Positions 16,497-24,684 of a DNA stretch of 47,588 nt are shown here, piece by piece; position 1 is the first letter of the stretch; each line of letters starts with the position of its first letter. The stretch covers positions 1-47,588 of the forward strand of contig JASLGG010000012.1 in the NCBI GenBank assembly GCA_030150265.1. The letters are read 5' to 3'. The notes beneath the pieces were generated by a model, which did no database searches, was not told where the DNA came from, and saw nothing but the letters and a program-made list of their open reading frames with translations. A program made the position numbers and the translations under genes. The DNA comes from Protaetiibacter sp. (GTDB taxonomy: Bacteria; Actinomycetota; Actinomycetes; Actinomycetales; Microbacteriaceae).

Positions 16497-17056
16497 TGAG
16501 CGCGCCCCTGATCTACTTCAGCACCGTCTCGCTCGACGACTACCGGGAGGACGCCGCAGGCCGATTCGACTGGAGCACCCCCGACGAGGAGGTGCACTCC
16601 TTCATCAACGAGCTGTTCCGTCCGACCCGGCTGCACCTCTACGGGCGCCGCAACTACGAGACGATGCTCTACTGGGAGGACGTCGACCCCTCGGAGCTGT
16701 CGGATGCGTCGCGCGGCTGGGGGGAGCTCTGGCGGGGCGTCGACAAGGTCATCTACTCCACGACGCTGACCGAGCTCGCGATGCGGCGCAGCCGGCTGCG
16801 CTCCCGCTTCGACGTGGCCGAAGTCGAGCGCTGGAAGGCGGAGTCGGATGCGCCGATCGGCATCGGCGGCGGCGTGCTCGCCTCCGAGGCGGCGCGCGCC
16901 GGGCTGCTCGACGAGGTGCACCTGATCGTCGCGCCCGTGCTGCTGGGCGGCGGCACGCCGTACCTGGCCCACGGCATCCGGCTCGACCTGGAGCTGCTCG
17001 ACGAGCGCCGGTTCGGGAACGGCTCCGTCTATCTGCGCTACGCCGTGCGCCGCTGA
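16496..17056 (+). CDS. Dihydrofolate reductase-like (RibD C-terminal domain) protein
   Basis: A 186-aa protein of the RibD_C/DHFR-like fold. The N-terminal strand LIYFSTVSLDDY, LYGRRNYETMLYWE, the segment PIGIGGGVLASEA and LHLIVAPVLLGGG-like end (here VHLIVAPVLLGGGTPYL) are the family hallmarks, including the NADPH-binding GGG turn. These stand-alone members are presumed NAD(P)H-dependent reductases of unknown substrate. Co-translated with the DUF1761 gene (TGATG). Its last 19 bp overlap the 3' end of the convergent glycosidase gene. Confidence 0.88.
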   Translation: MSAPLIYFSTVSLDDYREDAAGRFDWSTPDEEVHSFINELFRPTRLHLYGRRNYETMLYWEDVDPSELSDASRGWGELWRGVDKVIYSTTLTELAMRRSRLRSRFDVAEVERWKAESDAPIGIGGGVLASEAARAGLLDEVHLIVAPVLLGGGTPYLAHGIRLDLELLDERRFGNGSVYLRYAVRR

Positions 17057-20052
17057 GGGCGCAGGAGCGCCAGGAGCACCCCCGCGACGAGCAGCGCGGC
17101 ACCGAACGCCGCCGCCCACCAGGCGGTGTCGTCGGGGATCTCGAGGTAGGTCGTGATGCCCAGGATGCGGGCGAGACCCCACGGCAGCAGGCCCAGCTGG
17201 TCGTTCCACACCGTGAGGGCCTGCTCGAGCCCGACCGCGCCGACGATCGCGGCGGGCACCGCGAGACCCGCGCCCACCGCGGCGAGCACCGCGCCGGTCG
17301 CCCGGCGCGCACCGAGCCGCCCGGCGAGCGCCCAGCCCGCGGCGACGAACGCCCAGAGGAAGGCCGCGAAGGCGAGCGAGATGTAGAGGGTGCGGCGCAC
17401 CGGATCGGTCCAGAAGCCGAACCAGTAGCCGCCGGGCCCGGTGGCCGACAGCGCCGCGAGCACGAGCATGCAGCGCAGCACGACCACCCCTCCCACCGCG
17501 GCGATCACGGCCCATGCCGCGCGTCCGCGGCTGCGCACGATCAGCAGCAGCACCGCGGCGAACACCGCCCAGGCGCCGAGGGTCACGGCGAGCTGCACGG
17601 GCGCGAGGAACGAGGTCTGCACGGCGCGCGTGCCGACCAGCAGCGCCCCCGGCACGAGCACGATGAGGGCGCGGTCGAGGGTGCTGAGACCGAGCATCGA
17701 CTCGGAGGCCCGCCACGGCCGGGTCGCCGCGATCCAGGTGGCCCGGGCAGCCGCCGCGCCGGGCCGCCGCACGAGGCGGGTGCGAGCCGAGAGCACGCCG
17801 ATGAGCAGCCACGCCGCCGCGAGCACGAGCAGCACGCGGGCCAGCCACGACATCGCGAGGTCGCGGTCGGCGCGCTCGAGGCCGAGCTCGGCGGCCGCCA
17901 GGTTCCAGGCGGGATGCGCCACATCCCCCTGATAGCGCTCCCGGTGCTCGGCCGCTGCGGATGCGAAGGCGTCGCGCGCCGTGAGCCAGCGCGCGTAGAC
18001 GGCCGGGTCGAGCGTGTCATGCCACTCCGCCTGGGTGAGGAACATGGCACGGTAGGCGCCGAGCATCCGGAGGACGTCGATCTCGTAGTCGAGGGTCGCG
18101 AGCAGCTCCTCGCGCGCGCCGGGACGCCACCCGTCGACGGGTGCCTGGGCGACGAGGTCGCGCATCCGCTGCGCCGCGGCGACGGCCTCCTCGCCCTGCC
18201 GGATGGTCTCGTCGACGTGGTCGGCGCCGACGATCGCGTAGATGGTGTCGAGCGTGGCGGTGTCGCCCGTCAGGATGTCCCACTCGAAGAGCCACATCTG
18301 CGGCGGCGGCTCGAGCCCGACGGCCGACACCCGGTTCTCGGCGAAGCGCTGCAGATACAGGCCCTGCTCGATCGCGGTGCGCGAGGAGGCCATCGCCTCG
18401 ACCACCGCGGCGGCGGCCGCGGGATCGCTTGCGAGGTAGCGGCTCGCCCAGGCGCGGGTGACGTCTGCGACATCCGTGCCCGGGTCGCGGGCGAGCGCCG
18501 CCGCCTGCATCGTGCCGAGCTCGTAGAGCTGCCAGAAGCCGGCCTTGAGGTAGAGGGTCATCGGGCCGGCACGCCACGGGCCGCCGTCCTGGGTCCAGGT
18601 CCAGATGCCCTCGATGCGGGGATTCGCGGCGAGCAGGGTCTGCAGCGCCCACTGGAACTGCGGACCGAGATCGTTCGGGAAGGAGCCGAAGGCCTCGAAC
18701 TCGCGCCGCGACTGGAACTCGACGATGCGCCGCTGCTCCCCCGTCTCGAGCGTCTCGTTGAGCGGCAGCCAGCTGTAGAAGTCGCCGAGGGTGTACTTGG
18801 TCGACACGATGAGGGCCGGCGAGTCGATGCCGTCGAGAACCGCGTGGTACGAGGCCGGATCGGTGTGCATGTCGCCGACATCGCCGATGCCGACGCTCCA
18901 GGTGCGGAAGATCACCTCGCGCCCCGACGCCTCCGCCTGCCCGGTGAAGGCGGTCAGCATCGTGCGCACCGCCTCGACGCTGCGCACGGCGAGCGCCGAG
19001 TAGTAGTCCCAGCCCGGCTCCTGGTAGATGCTGCCGCCCTCGCCGATCCGGATGAGCACGCCCGAGATCGCGGGGACCTCGCGGTAGAGCTCGCCGAGCG
19101 CGTCGGTGTAGACCTTCCACAGCTCGGGGTTCTCCGTGTCGGCGGAGCCGAAGCGGCCGTCGAAGTAGGTGGCGAGCTCGGGGGTGAGCGCGAGCATGTC
19201 GGTGCGCAGGTAGATCTTGACGCCCAGCTCGGCCGCGCGCTCCCAGAACGGGGTGAAGGCGGTGCGGAGCGCGTGCGCGCGGTCGATGTGGTCGTCGCCC
19301 GCGGGGTAGACGCCGCCCTCCGCGGTGGAGAAGTCGACGTACTCGATGAAGCCGTTCCAGGCGACCGCGTTGTAGCCGAGGGCGAGGATGTGACGCAGGT
19401 AGGCATCCCACTCGCCGTAGTCGGCGGCGAGCGCCGCGTCGTCGATATAGGGGGCGGCGGGCAGGTAGGCGTTCTCGAAGGCGCGCGAGACGTGCGAGTA
19501 GTCGTCGCCCGGCTCCCACTCGGCGGGGTTCGCCGTCACGCCGACGGCGCCGAGGTCGACCATGCGGAGCGGGAGCTTCGAGCTGACCGTCTCGCCGAGG
19601 TGCGCGCGGATGTCGGCGCCGGCTCGCGCGGCGGCGGCGAGGTCGTAGACGCCGCGCACGGCGCCCGTCTCCCCCGCGGCCTCGATGCGGAGCGCATCCG
19701 GGGTGCCCACGAGGGTGTAGCTGTCGTCGGCGGCGTCGTCGTCCGTTCCCCTGATCGCGACGTCGAGAGTCGCCACGCCCTCGGTCACAGGAGCGTTCGC
19801 GATCGCATCGCCGAGCTCGTCGAGTGCGACGCCCATCCGGGGCGTGTCGGGGGCGTCGATGCTCGTGAATCGCGGCGGGGAGAACGAGGCCGTCTGCGAC
19901 GGCGTGGCTGCGGCATCCGGACCCATCTGCTCGGCGGGAACCGCCCGGATGCCCAGCGCGTCGCTCACGACGAACGCCACCCCGGCGGAGAGGGCGATGA
20001 GCACCGCGAACACGACGACCGCGAGGATGCCCCGTCGTCGCGCCGTCGCCAT
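17038..20052 (-). CDS. Large glycosidase-like protein (GH67-like) fused to a C-terminal multi-pass membrane domain
   Basis: A 1004-aa protein. Residues 9-30 are a membrane anchor or signal. Residues about 80-150 (TPDALRIEAAGETGAVRGVY) look like the N-terminal domain shared by GH20/GH67/GH84-type enzymes. A TIM-barrel-like part follows: DAYLRHILALGYNAVAWNGF, LGVKIYLRTDML, SGVLIRIGEGGSIY and IEGIWTWTQDGGPWRAGP, the last resembling the GH67 alpha-glucuronidase core. From residue 734 there are about seven transmembrane segments to the C-terminus. The assignment to GH67 is by motif resemblance only; substrate unknown. A TAGGCT box six bases before the ATG marks a leaderless start. Stands alone, with neighbours of other function. 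Confidence 0.75.
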   Translation of the reverse strand: MATARRRGILAVVVFAVLIALSAGVAFVVSDALGIRAVPAEQMGPDAAATPSQTASFSPPRFTSIDAPDTPRMGVALDELGDAIANAPVTEGVATLDVAIRGTDDDAADDSYTLVGTPDALRIEAAGETGAVRGVYDLAAAARAGADIRAHLGETVSSKLPLRMVDLGAVGVTANPAEWEPGDDYSHVSRAFENAYLPAAPYIDDAALAADYGEWDAYLRHILALGYNAVAWNGFIEYVDFSTAEGGVYPAGDDHIDRAHALRTAFTPFWERAAELGVKIYLRTDMLALTPELATYFDGRFGSADTENPELWKVYTDALGELYREVPAISGVLIRIGEGGSIYQEPGWDYYSALAVRSVEAVRTMLTAFTGQAEASGREVIFRTWSVGIGDVGDMHTDPASYHAVLDGIDSPALIVSTKYTLGDFYSWLPLNETLETGEQRRIVEFQSRREFEAFGSFPNDLGPQFQWALQTLLAANPRIEGIWTWTQDGGPWRAGPMTLYLKAGFWQLYELGTMQAAALARDPGTDVADVTRAWASRYLASDPAAAAAVVEAMASSRTAIEQGLYLQRFAENRVSAVGLEPPPQMWLFEWDILTGDTATLDTIYAIVGADHVDETIRQGEEAVAAAQRMRDLVAQAPVDGWRPGAREELLATLDYEIDVLRMLGAYRAMFLTQAEWHDTLDPAVYARWLTARDAFASAAAEHRERYQGDVAHPAWNLAAAELGLERADRDLAMSWLARVLLVLAAAWLLIGVLSARTRLVRRPGAAAARATWIAATRPWRASESMLGLSTLDRALIVLVPGALLVGTRAVQTSFLAPVQLAVTLGAWAVFAAVLLLIVRSRGRAAWAVIAAVGGVVVLRCMLVLAALSATGPGGYWFGFWTDPVRRTLYISLAFAAFLWAFVAAGWALAGRLGARRATGAVLAAVGAGLAVPAAIVGAVGLEQALTVWNDQLGLLPWGLARILGITTYLEIPDDTAWWAAAFGAALLVAGVLLALLRPQRRTA

Positions 20053-20058
20053 GGCACG

Positions 20059-20064
20059 AGCCTA
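20059..20064 (-). promoter_or_regulatory. -10 box TAGGCT, leaderless promoter of the membrane glycosidase gene
   Basis: Minus-strand TAGGCT, then six bases, then the ATG at 20052. Confidence 0.6.
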
Positions 20065-20148
20065 GGGGGCGGATGGGGTGGCCCCGCACACGGATGCCGT
20101 GAGCGCAAGCACCTGTCGGGAGCCGGTGCCGAGGCGCAGGATCGGGGC

Positions 20149-20358
20149 ATGGCCTGGATCCTGGTGGACTCCTCGGCGATCGCCGGGGTGCGCTACGACT
20201 CCCGCGCGCGCCAGCTCGACATCCGCTTCACCAACGGCCGCCTGTACCGCTATGCCGAGGTGCCGCCGTTCGTCGTCCGTGCGCTCCTCGAGGCGCCGAG
20301 CGCGGGCGAGTACTTCAACGCGGAGATCCGCGACGGCTACGACTACGAGCGGCTCTGA
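20149..20358 (+). CDS. KTSC-domain protein
   Basis: A 69-aa protein that is a single KTSC domain: VDSSAIAGVRYDSRARQLDI, FTNGRLYRYAEVP and EYFNAEIRDGYDYERL match the family pattern. The domain occurs alone or attached to RNA- and DNA-metabolism proteins; its activity is unknown. It overlaps the convergent gene at 20343 by 16 bp. Confidence 0.88.
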   Translation: MAWILVDSSAIAGVRYDSRARQLDIRFTNGRLYRYAEVPPFVVRALLEAPSAGEYFNAEIRDGYDYERL

Positions 20359-20600
20359 GCGGCCTGCCCGCGGCGCCCGATGCGGAAGCCGACCCAGCCC
20401 GCGAGGAGCACGAGGCCCACGAGCGCGATGAAGACGCCGAGCGTCGGGTCGCTCGTCGACGGCTCGGGCACCGGGCCCGTGGCGTCGACCGACGAGACCG
20501 CCACGTCGGTCACCAGCTGGCGGCTGACCAGCATGATCACGCCGACGACGAGCAGCACGGCACCGGCGAGCGCAACGCCGTAGGTCTTCAGTGCGTTCAC
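20343..20600 (-). CDS. Small two-TM membrane protein of unknown function
   Basis: An 85-aa protein with hydrophobic segments at about 6-26 and 52-72, separated by an extracytoplasmic-looking Ser/Thr/Pro-rich loop (VDATGPVPEPSTSDPT), ending in a basic tail. GTG start at 20600. No recognised family. It diverges from the nuclease-like gene. Confidence 0.65.
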   Translation of the reverse strand: MNALKTYGVALAGAVLLVVGVIMLVSRQLVTDVAVSSVDATGPVPEPSTSDPTLGVFIALVGLVLLAGWVGFRIGRRGQAAQSRS

Positions 20601-20755
20601 CTGTCTACGATCTCATGGCGCGACTGGGGTGCGACCGCGGCATTCACTCTCGCCCGCAGCTGATCACGGCCGCGACACCCGAACGGGCGGTGTACAGACG
20701 CCACGCACGACGGCACACTGGTCACACGATGACGATGATGTCTCAAGGAGGCACT

Positions 20756-22123
20756 GTGTCCGACGAGAAGACCTGGAACGCAGCGCGCCTGATCCCCACC
20801 TCGGGCATCAGCGGTGCCGAAGAGCAGGAGCGACGGGCGACCTCCGCCACACTCGCGGTGATGGCGGCGGTGCGCGAGTTCTCGCGTGCGTTGCTCGGGC
20901 CGCTCGGAGCCCCGGCTGGGACGCTGGAAACCTTCATCGAGGTACCGTTCGACCTGCGTGACGGCCGACGCATCTACCCCGACGGGTTGATCCGGGCCAA
21001 ACGCGGATCGAAGGAATGGACCGCTCTCGTCGAGGTGAAGACCGGCGCCAACACCTTGAACCCCGAGCAACTCGAGCAGTACCTCGATGTCGCCCGCGAT
21101 CGCGGCTACGACTGCCTGATCACCATCTCGAACGAGCTTCCCGCAGCTGCCGGAACCCACCCCACGCCGATCGACCGGAGAAAACTCCGGAAGGTGGGCC
21201 TCCATCACTATTCCTGGACGGAGGTGCTGTCGCAGGCCGTATTGCAGCGTCAGTTCCGGGGTGTGGCCGACCCCGACCAGTCGTGGATCCTGGGCGAGCT
21301 CATCCGCTATCTCGAACATCCCAAATCGGGCGCCCTGGAGTTCGACGATATGGGTCCGGGCTGGGTGCCGGTGCGGGAAGCGCTGGCGTCCGGAACCCTG
21401 CGCGCCAACGACAAGACCGCCGCCGAAGTCGCCCAGCGTTTCGACGCGCTGCTTCGCTTCGCGGGGCTCCGACTCGCCCGCCAGCTGGGCACGGAGGTGT
21501 TGCCCGTACTCTCACGCGCGGAGGCCGCGGATCCCGGTGCGCGGACGAACGCGCTAGCTGCCCGCCTGATCTCCGAAGGCGTGCTGGCGGGCGATCTCCG
21601 GATCGCCAACACCGTCTCCGATCTACGGATCGCGGCAGATCTTCGAGCGTCGCGCATCACATGCTCCTTCGATGTGGAAGCGCCGCGCGAAGGCCGCGGG
21701 ACCACCCGCGTCAACTGGCTGTTGCGCCAGCTCAAGTCGGCTCCCGACTCGACGCGCGTTGAAGCGTTCGCACACCGTTCCCGTTTGGCGACCGCCGAAC
21801 TTCTCCGCGACATCCGCGACTCGCCCGGGAAACTCATCGTCGAGCAGACCAAGGAGTTGCGATCGTTCACCGTTGCGCGGACGTTCCCTCTCGGTACTAA
21901 GCGAGGCGCGGGACGTGGCGGTTTCATCGACTCGTTGCTCACCGCGATCGACACGACCTACGAGGAGATCGGCCAGGTGCTGAAGCCCTGGACAGCGACG
22001 CCGCCACGGCTTCGCGCCTCGAGCGAGATCGAAGTCGACACCACTGTCGACAAGGAGCTCATCTCTACTGCCTTGTCATCGGTTGACGACGACGAGCCGG
22101 CCACGATGCGCGATATGTACTGA
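20756..22123 (+). CDS. PD-(D/E)XK nuclease-like protein of unknown role
   Basis: A 455-aa protein. Residues about 65-115 carry a PD-(D/E)XK-type signature: IYPDGLIRAKRGSKEWTALV followed by EVKTGANTLNPEQLEQYLDV, with D (in PDG), E and K (in EVK) in the expected order and spacing. The remaining 300 residues match nothing I recognise; they may be a substrate- or partner-binding part. The GTG at 20756 is fixed by AAGGAGG upstream. G+C content is visibly lower than in the core genes nearby (two lines counted at 60% and 68%), suggesting transfer. A solitary restriction or defence-like enzyme is a possibility, not a conclusion. Confidence 0.7.
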   Translation: MSDEKTWNAARLIPTSGISGAEEQERRATSATLAVMAAVREFSRALLGPLGAPAGTLETFIEVPFDLRDGRRIYPDGLIRAKRGSKEWTALVEVKTGANTLNPEQLEQYLDVARDRGYDCLITISNELPAAAGTHPTPIDRRKLRKVGLHHYSWTEVLSQAVLQRQFRGVADPDQSWILGELIRYLEHPKSGALEFDDMGPGWVPVREALASGTLRANDKTAAEVAQRFDALLRFAGLRLARQLGTEVLPVLSRAEAADPGARTNALAARLISEGVLAGDLRIANTVSDLRIAADLRASRITCSFDVEAPREGRGTTRVNWLLRQLKSAPDSTRVEAFAHRSRLATAELLRDIRDSPGKLIVEQTKELRSFTVARTFPLGTKRGAGRGGFIDSLLTAIDTTYEEIGQVLKPWTATPPRLRASSEIEVDTTVDKELISTALSSVDDDEPATMRDMY

Positions 22124-22299
22124 CCCGTCGAATTGGCGTCTGACGCTCCGCAGCACTCACGTGCATGGCGGCGACTCAGGCGCTGAAGACAGCGCAATCG
22201 CCGAGGGCGGGCTGGAAGCGGGTCAACGTCATATCCGGAGCCAGCGGACGAGCGTCTCACGGTTGCAGCGATGCCGCACCGCTCCGAGCCACCAGGAGA

Positions 22300-22315
22300 G
22301 ATGTAGCGTTACATC
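22300..22315. promoter_or_regulatory. Operator palindrome and embedded -10 box of the vapBC pair
   Basis: GATGTA-GCGT-TACATC is a perfect 6-4-6 palindrome touching the vapB ATG. TAGCGT at 22304-22309 inside it lies six bases before the start codon, so RNA polymerase and VapB would compete for the same DNA. The 176 bp upstream, back to the nuclease-like gene, hold nothing I can name. Confidence 0.7.
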
Positions 22316-22573
22316 ATGCAGCGTACCCAGATCTCGCTCGGCGATGAGGAGCGCCGCCTGCTCGATGCCGAGGCGGCGCGAACCGGGCAGTCTCTCTCCG
22401 CGCTCATCCGTCACGCCGTGACGATCGTGTACGCGCCCGAGCGCGACGCCGATACGGACCTCCAGGCGATCGCGGATGCGACCGGCGCGTGGGCTGGACG
22501 CGATTTCAGCGGCGAGAGCTATGTGGAGAGCCTGCGCTCCGGTCGCCGCGCGGGTGAGACGATCACGCGATGA
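22316..22573 (+). CDS. vapB: Antitoxin of a VapBC-type toxin-antitoxin pair
   Basis: An 85-aa protein with an N-terminal ribbon-helix-helix-like DNA-binding domain (RTQISLGDEERRLLDAEAAR, then GQSLSALIRHAVT) and a C-terminal tail (GRDFSGESYVESLRSGRR) that would wrap the toxin. Overlaps the toxin gene by four bases (ATGA). Leaderless start abutting its operator. Antitoxins of this kind repress their own promoter together with the toxin. Confidence 0.85.
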   Translation: MQRTQISLGDEERRLLDAEAARTGQSLSALIRHAVTIVYAPERDADTDLQAIADATGAWAGRDFSGESYVESLRSGRRAGETITR

Positions 22574-22947
22574 CCGTGCTCGTGGACACCTCGATCCTGA
22601 TCGACGTGCTCCGCGGATCAGCGTCCGCCGCCTCCCTCCTGCGGGATGCCCGCCGCGCAGGGCCGCTCCACGCGAGCGAGCTGACCCGGCTCGAGGTGCT
22701 CGCCGGGATGCGGCCCGCCGAGGAGGCTGCGACGCGCGCGCTGCTCGAGGTGCCCACCTGGCATGCCTTCGACGCGGCGCTCGCCGAGCTCGCGGGCGAG
22801 CTCGGCCGCGAATGGCTGCCCGGCAACCGCGGCATCGACACGGCCGACCTCGCGATCGCCGCGACCGCGATCGCGCTCGACGTGCGGCTGCTCACCCGCA
22901 ACGTGAAGCACTTCCCGATGTTCGCGGGGCTGACGGCCCCGTACTGA
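22570..22947 (+). CDS. vapC: PIN-domain ribonuclease toxin, VapC-type
   Basis: A 125-aa PIN domain. The acidic active-site residues are present: D6 in VLVDTSILIDVL, E42 in LTRLEVLAG, D90 in RGIDTADLAIAAT and D93. VapC toxins cleave specific tRNA or rRNA sites and are neutralised by VapB, encoded immediately upstream with a four-base overlap. Convergent with gatB, with 39 bp between the stop codons. Confidence 0.9.
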   Translation: MTVLVDTSILIDVLRGSASAASLLRDARRAGPLHASELTRLEVLAGMRPAEEAATRALLEVPTWHAFDAALAELAGELGREWLPGNRGIDTADLAIAATAIALDVRLLTRNVKHFPMFAGLTAPY

Positions 22948-22986
22948 ACGGGGTGCCGGATCGGCCGGAGCCTCGCCTCCGCTCGG

Positions 22987-24558
22987 TCAGCCCTGCGTTG
23001 CGCGCTCCAGCACGAGCTCCCGCACGCGCGCCGCATCCGCCGAGCCGCGCATGGCCTTCATGACCGCGCCGATGACGGCGCCGGCGGCCTGCACCTTGCC
23101 ATCGCGGATCTTCTCGAGCACGTCGGGCTGGGCGGCGAGGGCCTCGTCGATCGCGGCGATGAGGGCGCCGTCGTCGGAGACGACCTTGAGGCCGCGCTTC
23201 TCCACGACCTCCGCGGGGCGCCCCTCCCCCTCGATGACGCCCTCGAGCACCTGGCGGGCGAGACGGTCGGTGAGGTCGCCCGACTCGACGAGGGCGATGA
23301 GCTCCGAGACATCCAGCGGCGACACGAGCGACGCCGGCTCGGCCGAGCGGGTGTTGGCGACGCGCGCGATCTCGCCCGTCCACCACTTGCGCGCCTGGGC
23401 GGGGGCGGCGCCCGCGGCGACCGTCTCCTCCACCTCGACCAGGAGTCCGGCGTTGTTCACATCGCGGAACTCGAGATCGGTGAAGCCCCACGCCTGCTGT
23501 AGGCGGCGACGGCGCACCGCGGGGGACTCGGGCAGCGCGGCGCGCAGACGCTCGATGAGCTCCGGCGAGGGCTCGATCGGCAGCAGGTCGGGCTCCGGGA
23601 AGTAGCGGTAGTCGTCGACATCCGACTTCGGGCGGCCGGCGGAGGTGATGCCGCGGTCCTCGTGCCAGTGGCGCGTCTCCTGCGTGATCGTGCCACCCGC
23701 CGCGAGGATCGCCGCCTGGCGCTGGATCTCGTAGCGCACCGCGCGCTCCACGGAGCGGAACGAGTTCACGTTCTTCGTCTCGGTGCGGATGCCGAGCTTC
23801 ACCTCGGGGTGCGGGTTCACGGATGCGTCGTGCCGGTCGCCGAGCTCGGCCGCCGGCGCGGTGCGCGGCCGCAACGACACATTCGCGTCGCAGCGCAGGT
23901 TGCCGCGCTCCATCCGGGCCTCCGAGATGCCGAGCGAACGGGCGATCTCGCGCACCGTCGCGACATACGCCTTCGCCACCTCGGGCGCGCGGTGCTCGGT
24001 ACCGAAGATCGGCTTCGTGACGATCTCGACGAGCGGCACGCCCGCGCGGTTGTAGTCGACGAGCGAGTACTCGGCGCCGTGGATGCGACCGGTCGAGCCG
24101 CCCACGTGGGTGAGCTTGCCGGCATCCTCCTCCATGTGCGCGCGCTCGATCGGCACGACGACGGCCGTGCCGTCCTCCAGCTCGATCTCGAGCGAGCCCT
24201 CGAAGGCGATCGGCTCGTCGTACTGGCTGATCTGGTAGTTCTTCGCGAGGTCCGGGTAGAAGTAGTTCTTGCGGGCGAAGCGGCTGCTGGGCGCGATCTG
24301 GCATCCGAGCGCGAGACCCAGCGAGATCGAGTACTCGACGGCCGTCTCGTTGACGACCGGCAGGCTGCCGGGCAGACCCAGGCACAGCGGCGTGATCTGC
24401 GTGTTCGGGGCGGCACCGAAGCCGCCCGGAGCCGCCGGATTGGGGGCGTCGCTGAACATCTTGGTGGCGGTCGACAGCTCGACGTGCACCTCGAATCCGA
24501 GCACCGGCTCGAACAGCTCGAGCGCCTTGTCGAAGTCCATCAGGTCGGGCTTGGCCAT
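22987..24558 (-). CDS. gatB: Aspartyl/glutamyl-tRNA(Asn/Gln) amidotransferase subunit B
   Basis: A 523-aa GatB: GFEVHVELSTATKMFSDAPN near the N-terminus, the cradle domain motifs HMEEDAGKLTH, LVDYNRAGVPLVEIVTKP and RCDANVSLRP, and the C-terminal YqeY-like tail ending GAVIGAVMKAMRGSADAARV. With GatA and GatC it converts Glu-tRNA(Gln) (and Asp-tRNA(Asn)) to the amidated form. TAGAAT seven bases before ATG 24558 gives it its own promoter. Here it is about 4.2 kb from gatA instead of directly following it. Confidence 0.97.
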   Translation of the reverse strand: MAKPDLMDFDKALELFEPVLGFEVHVELSTATKMFSDAPNPAAPGGFGAAPNTQITPLCLGLPGSLPVVNETAVEYSISLGLALGCQIAPSSRFARKNYFYPDLAKNYQISQYDEPIAFEGSLEIELEDGTAVVVPIERAHMEEDAGKLTHVGGSTGRIHGAEYSLVDYNRAGVPLVEIVTKPIFGTEHRAPEVAKAYVATVREIARSLGISEARMERGNLRCDANVSLRPRTAPAAELGDRHDASVNPHPEVKLGIRTETKNVNSFRSVERAVRYEIQRQAAILAAGGTITQETRHWHEDRGITSAGRPKSDVDDYRYFPEPDLLPIEPSPELIERLRAALPESPAVRRRRLQQAWGFTDLEFRDVNNAGLLVEVEETVAAGAAPAQARKWWTGEIARVANTRSAEPASLVSPLDVSELIALVESGDLTDRLARQVLEGVIEGEGRPAEVVEKRGLKVVSDDGALIAAIDEALAAQPDVLEKIRDGKVQAAGAVIGAVMKAMRGSADAARVRELVLERATQG

Positions 24559-24565
24559 GGGTTCG

Positions 24566-24571
24566 ATTCTA
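24566..24571 (-). promoter_or_regulatory. -10 box TAGAAT of gatB
   Basis: Minus-strand TAGAAT, seven bases before the gatB ATG. It explains how gatB is expressed when separated from gatCA. Confidence 0.55.
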
Positions 24572-24649
24572 GGCGGGGCGGAGGGGGTGGCTCGTCCTCT
24601 CCCGTGGCGCGACTGGGGATGCGACTTCTCCACCAATCTCGCACATCAC

Positions 24650-24665
24650 TAGAACATACGTTCGA
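24650..24665. promoter_or_regulatory. LexA (SOS) box upstream of the DUF222/HNH gene
   Basis: TAGAACATACGTTCGA matches the actinobacterial LexA consensus TCGAAC-N4-GTTCGA with one mismatch. It encloses a possible -10 TACGTT (24657-24662), so LexA binding would block transcription. Confidence 0.75.
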
Positions 24666-24681
24666 TTCACGGAAGAATCGA
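24662..24681 (+). promoter_or_regulatory. Inverted repeat across the ribosome binding site of the DUF222/HNH gene
   Basis: TCGATTC-ACGGAA-GAATCGA is a perfect 7-6-7 inverted repeat ending three bases before the ATG; the GGAAGA ribosome binding site lies in its loop and right arm. It may be a second operator or an RNA hairpin affecting translation. Confidence 0.5.
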
Positions 24682-24684
24682 TCC

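Noticed and set aside
22124..22299. Possible tRNA remnant or attachment site in the gap before vapB, ending GAGCCACCA
   Set aside because: No T-arm consensus and no foldable cloverleaf could be found, so the resemblance is limited to the last bases.
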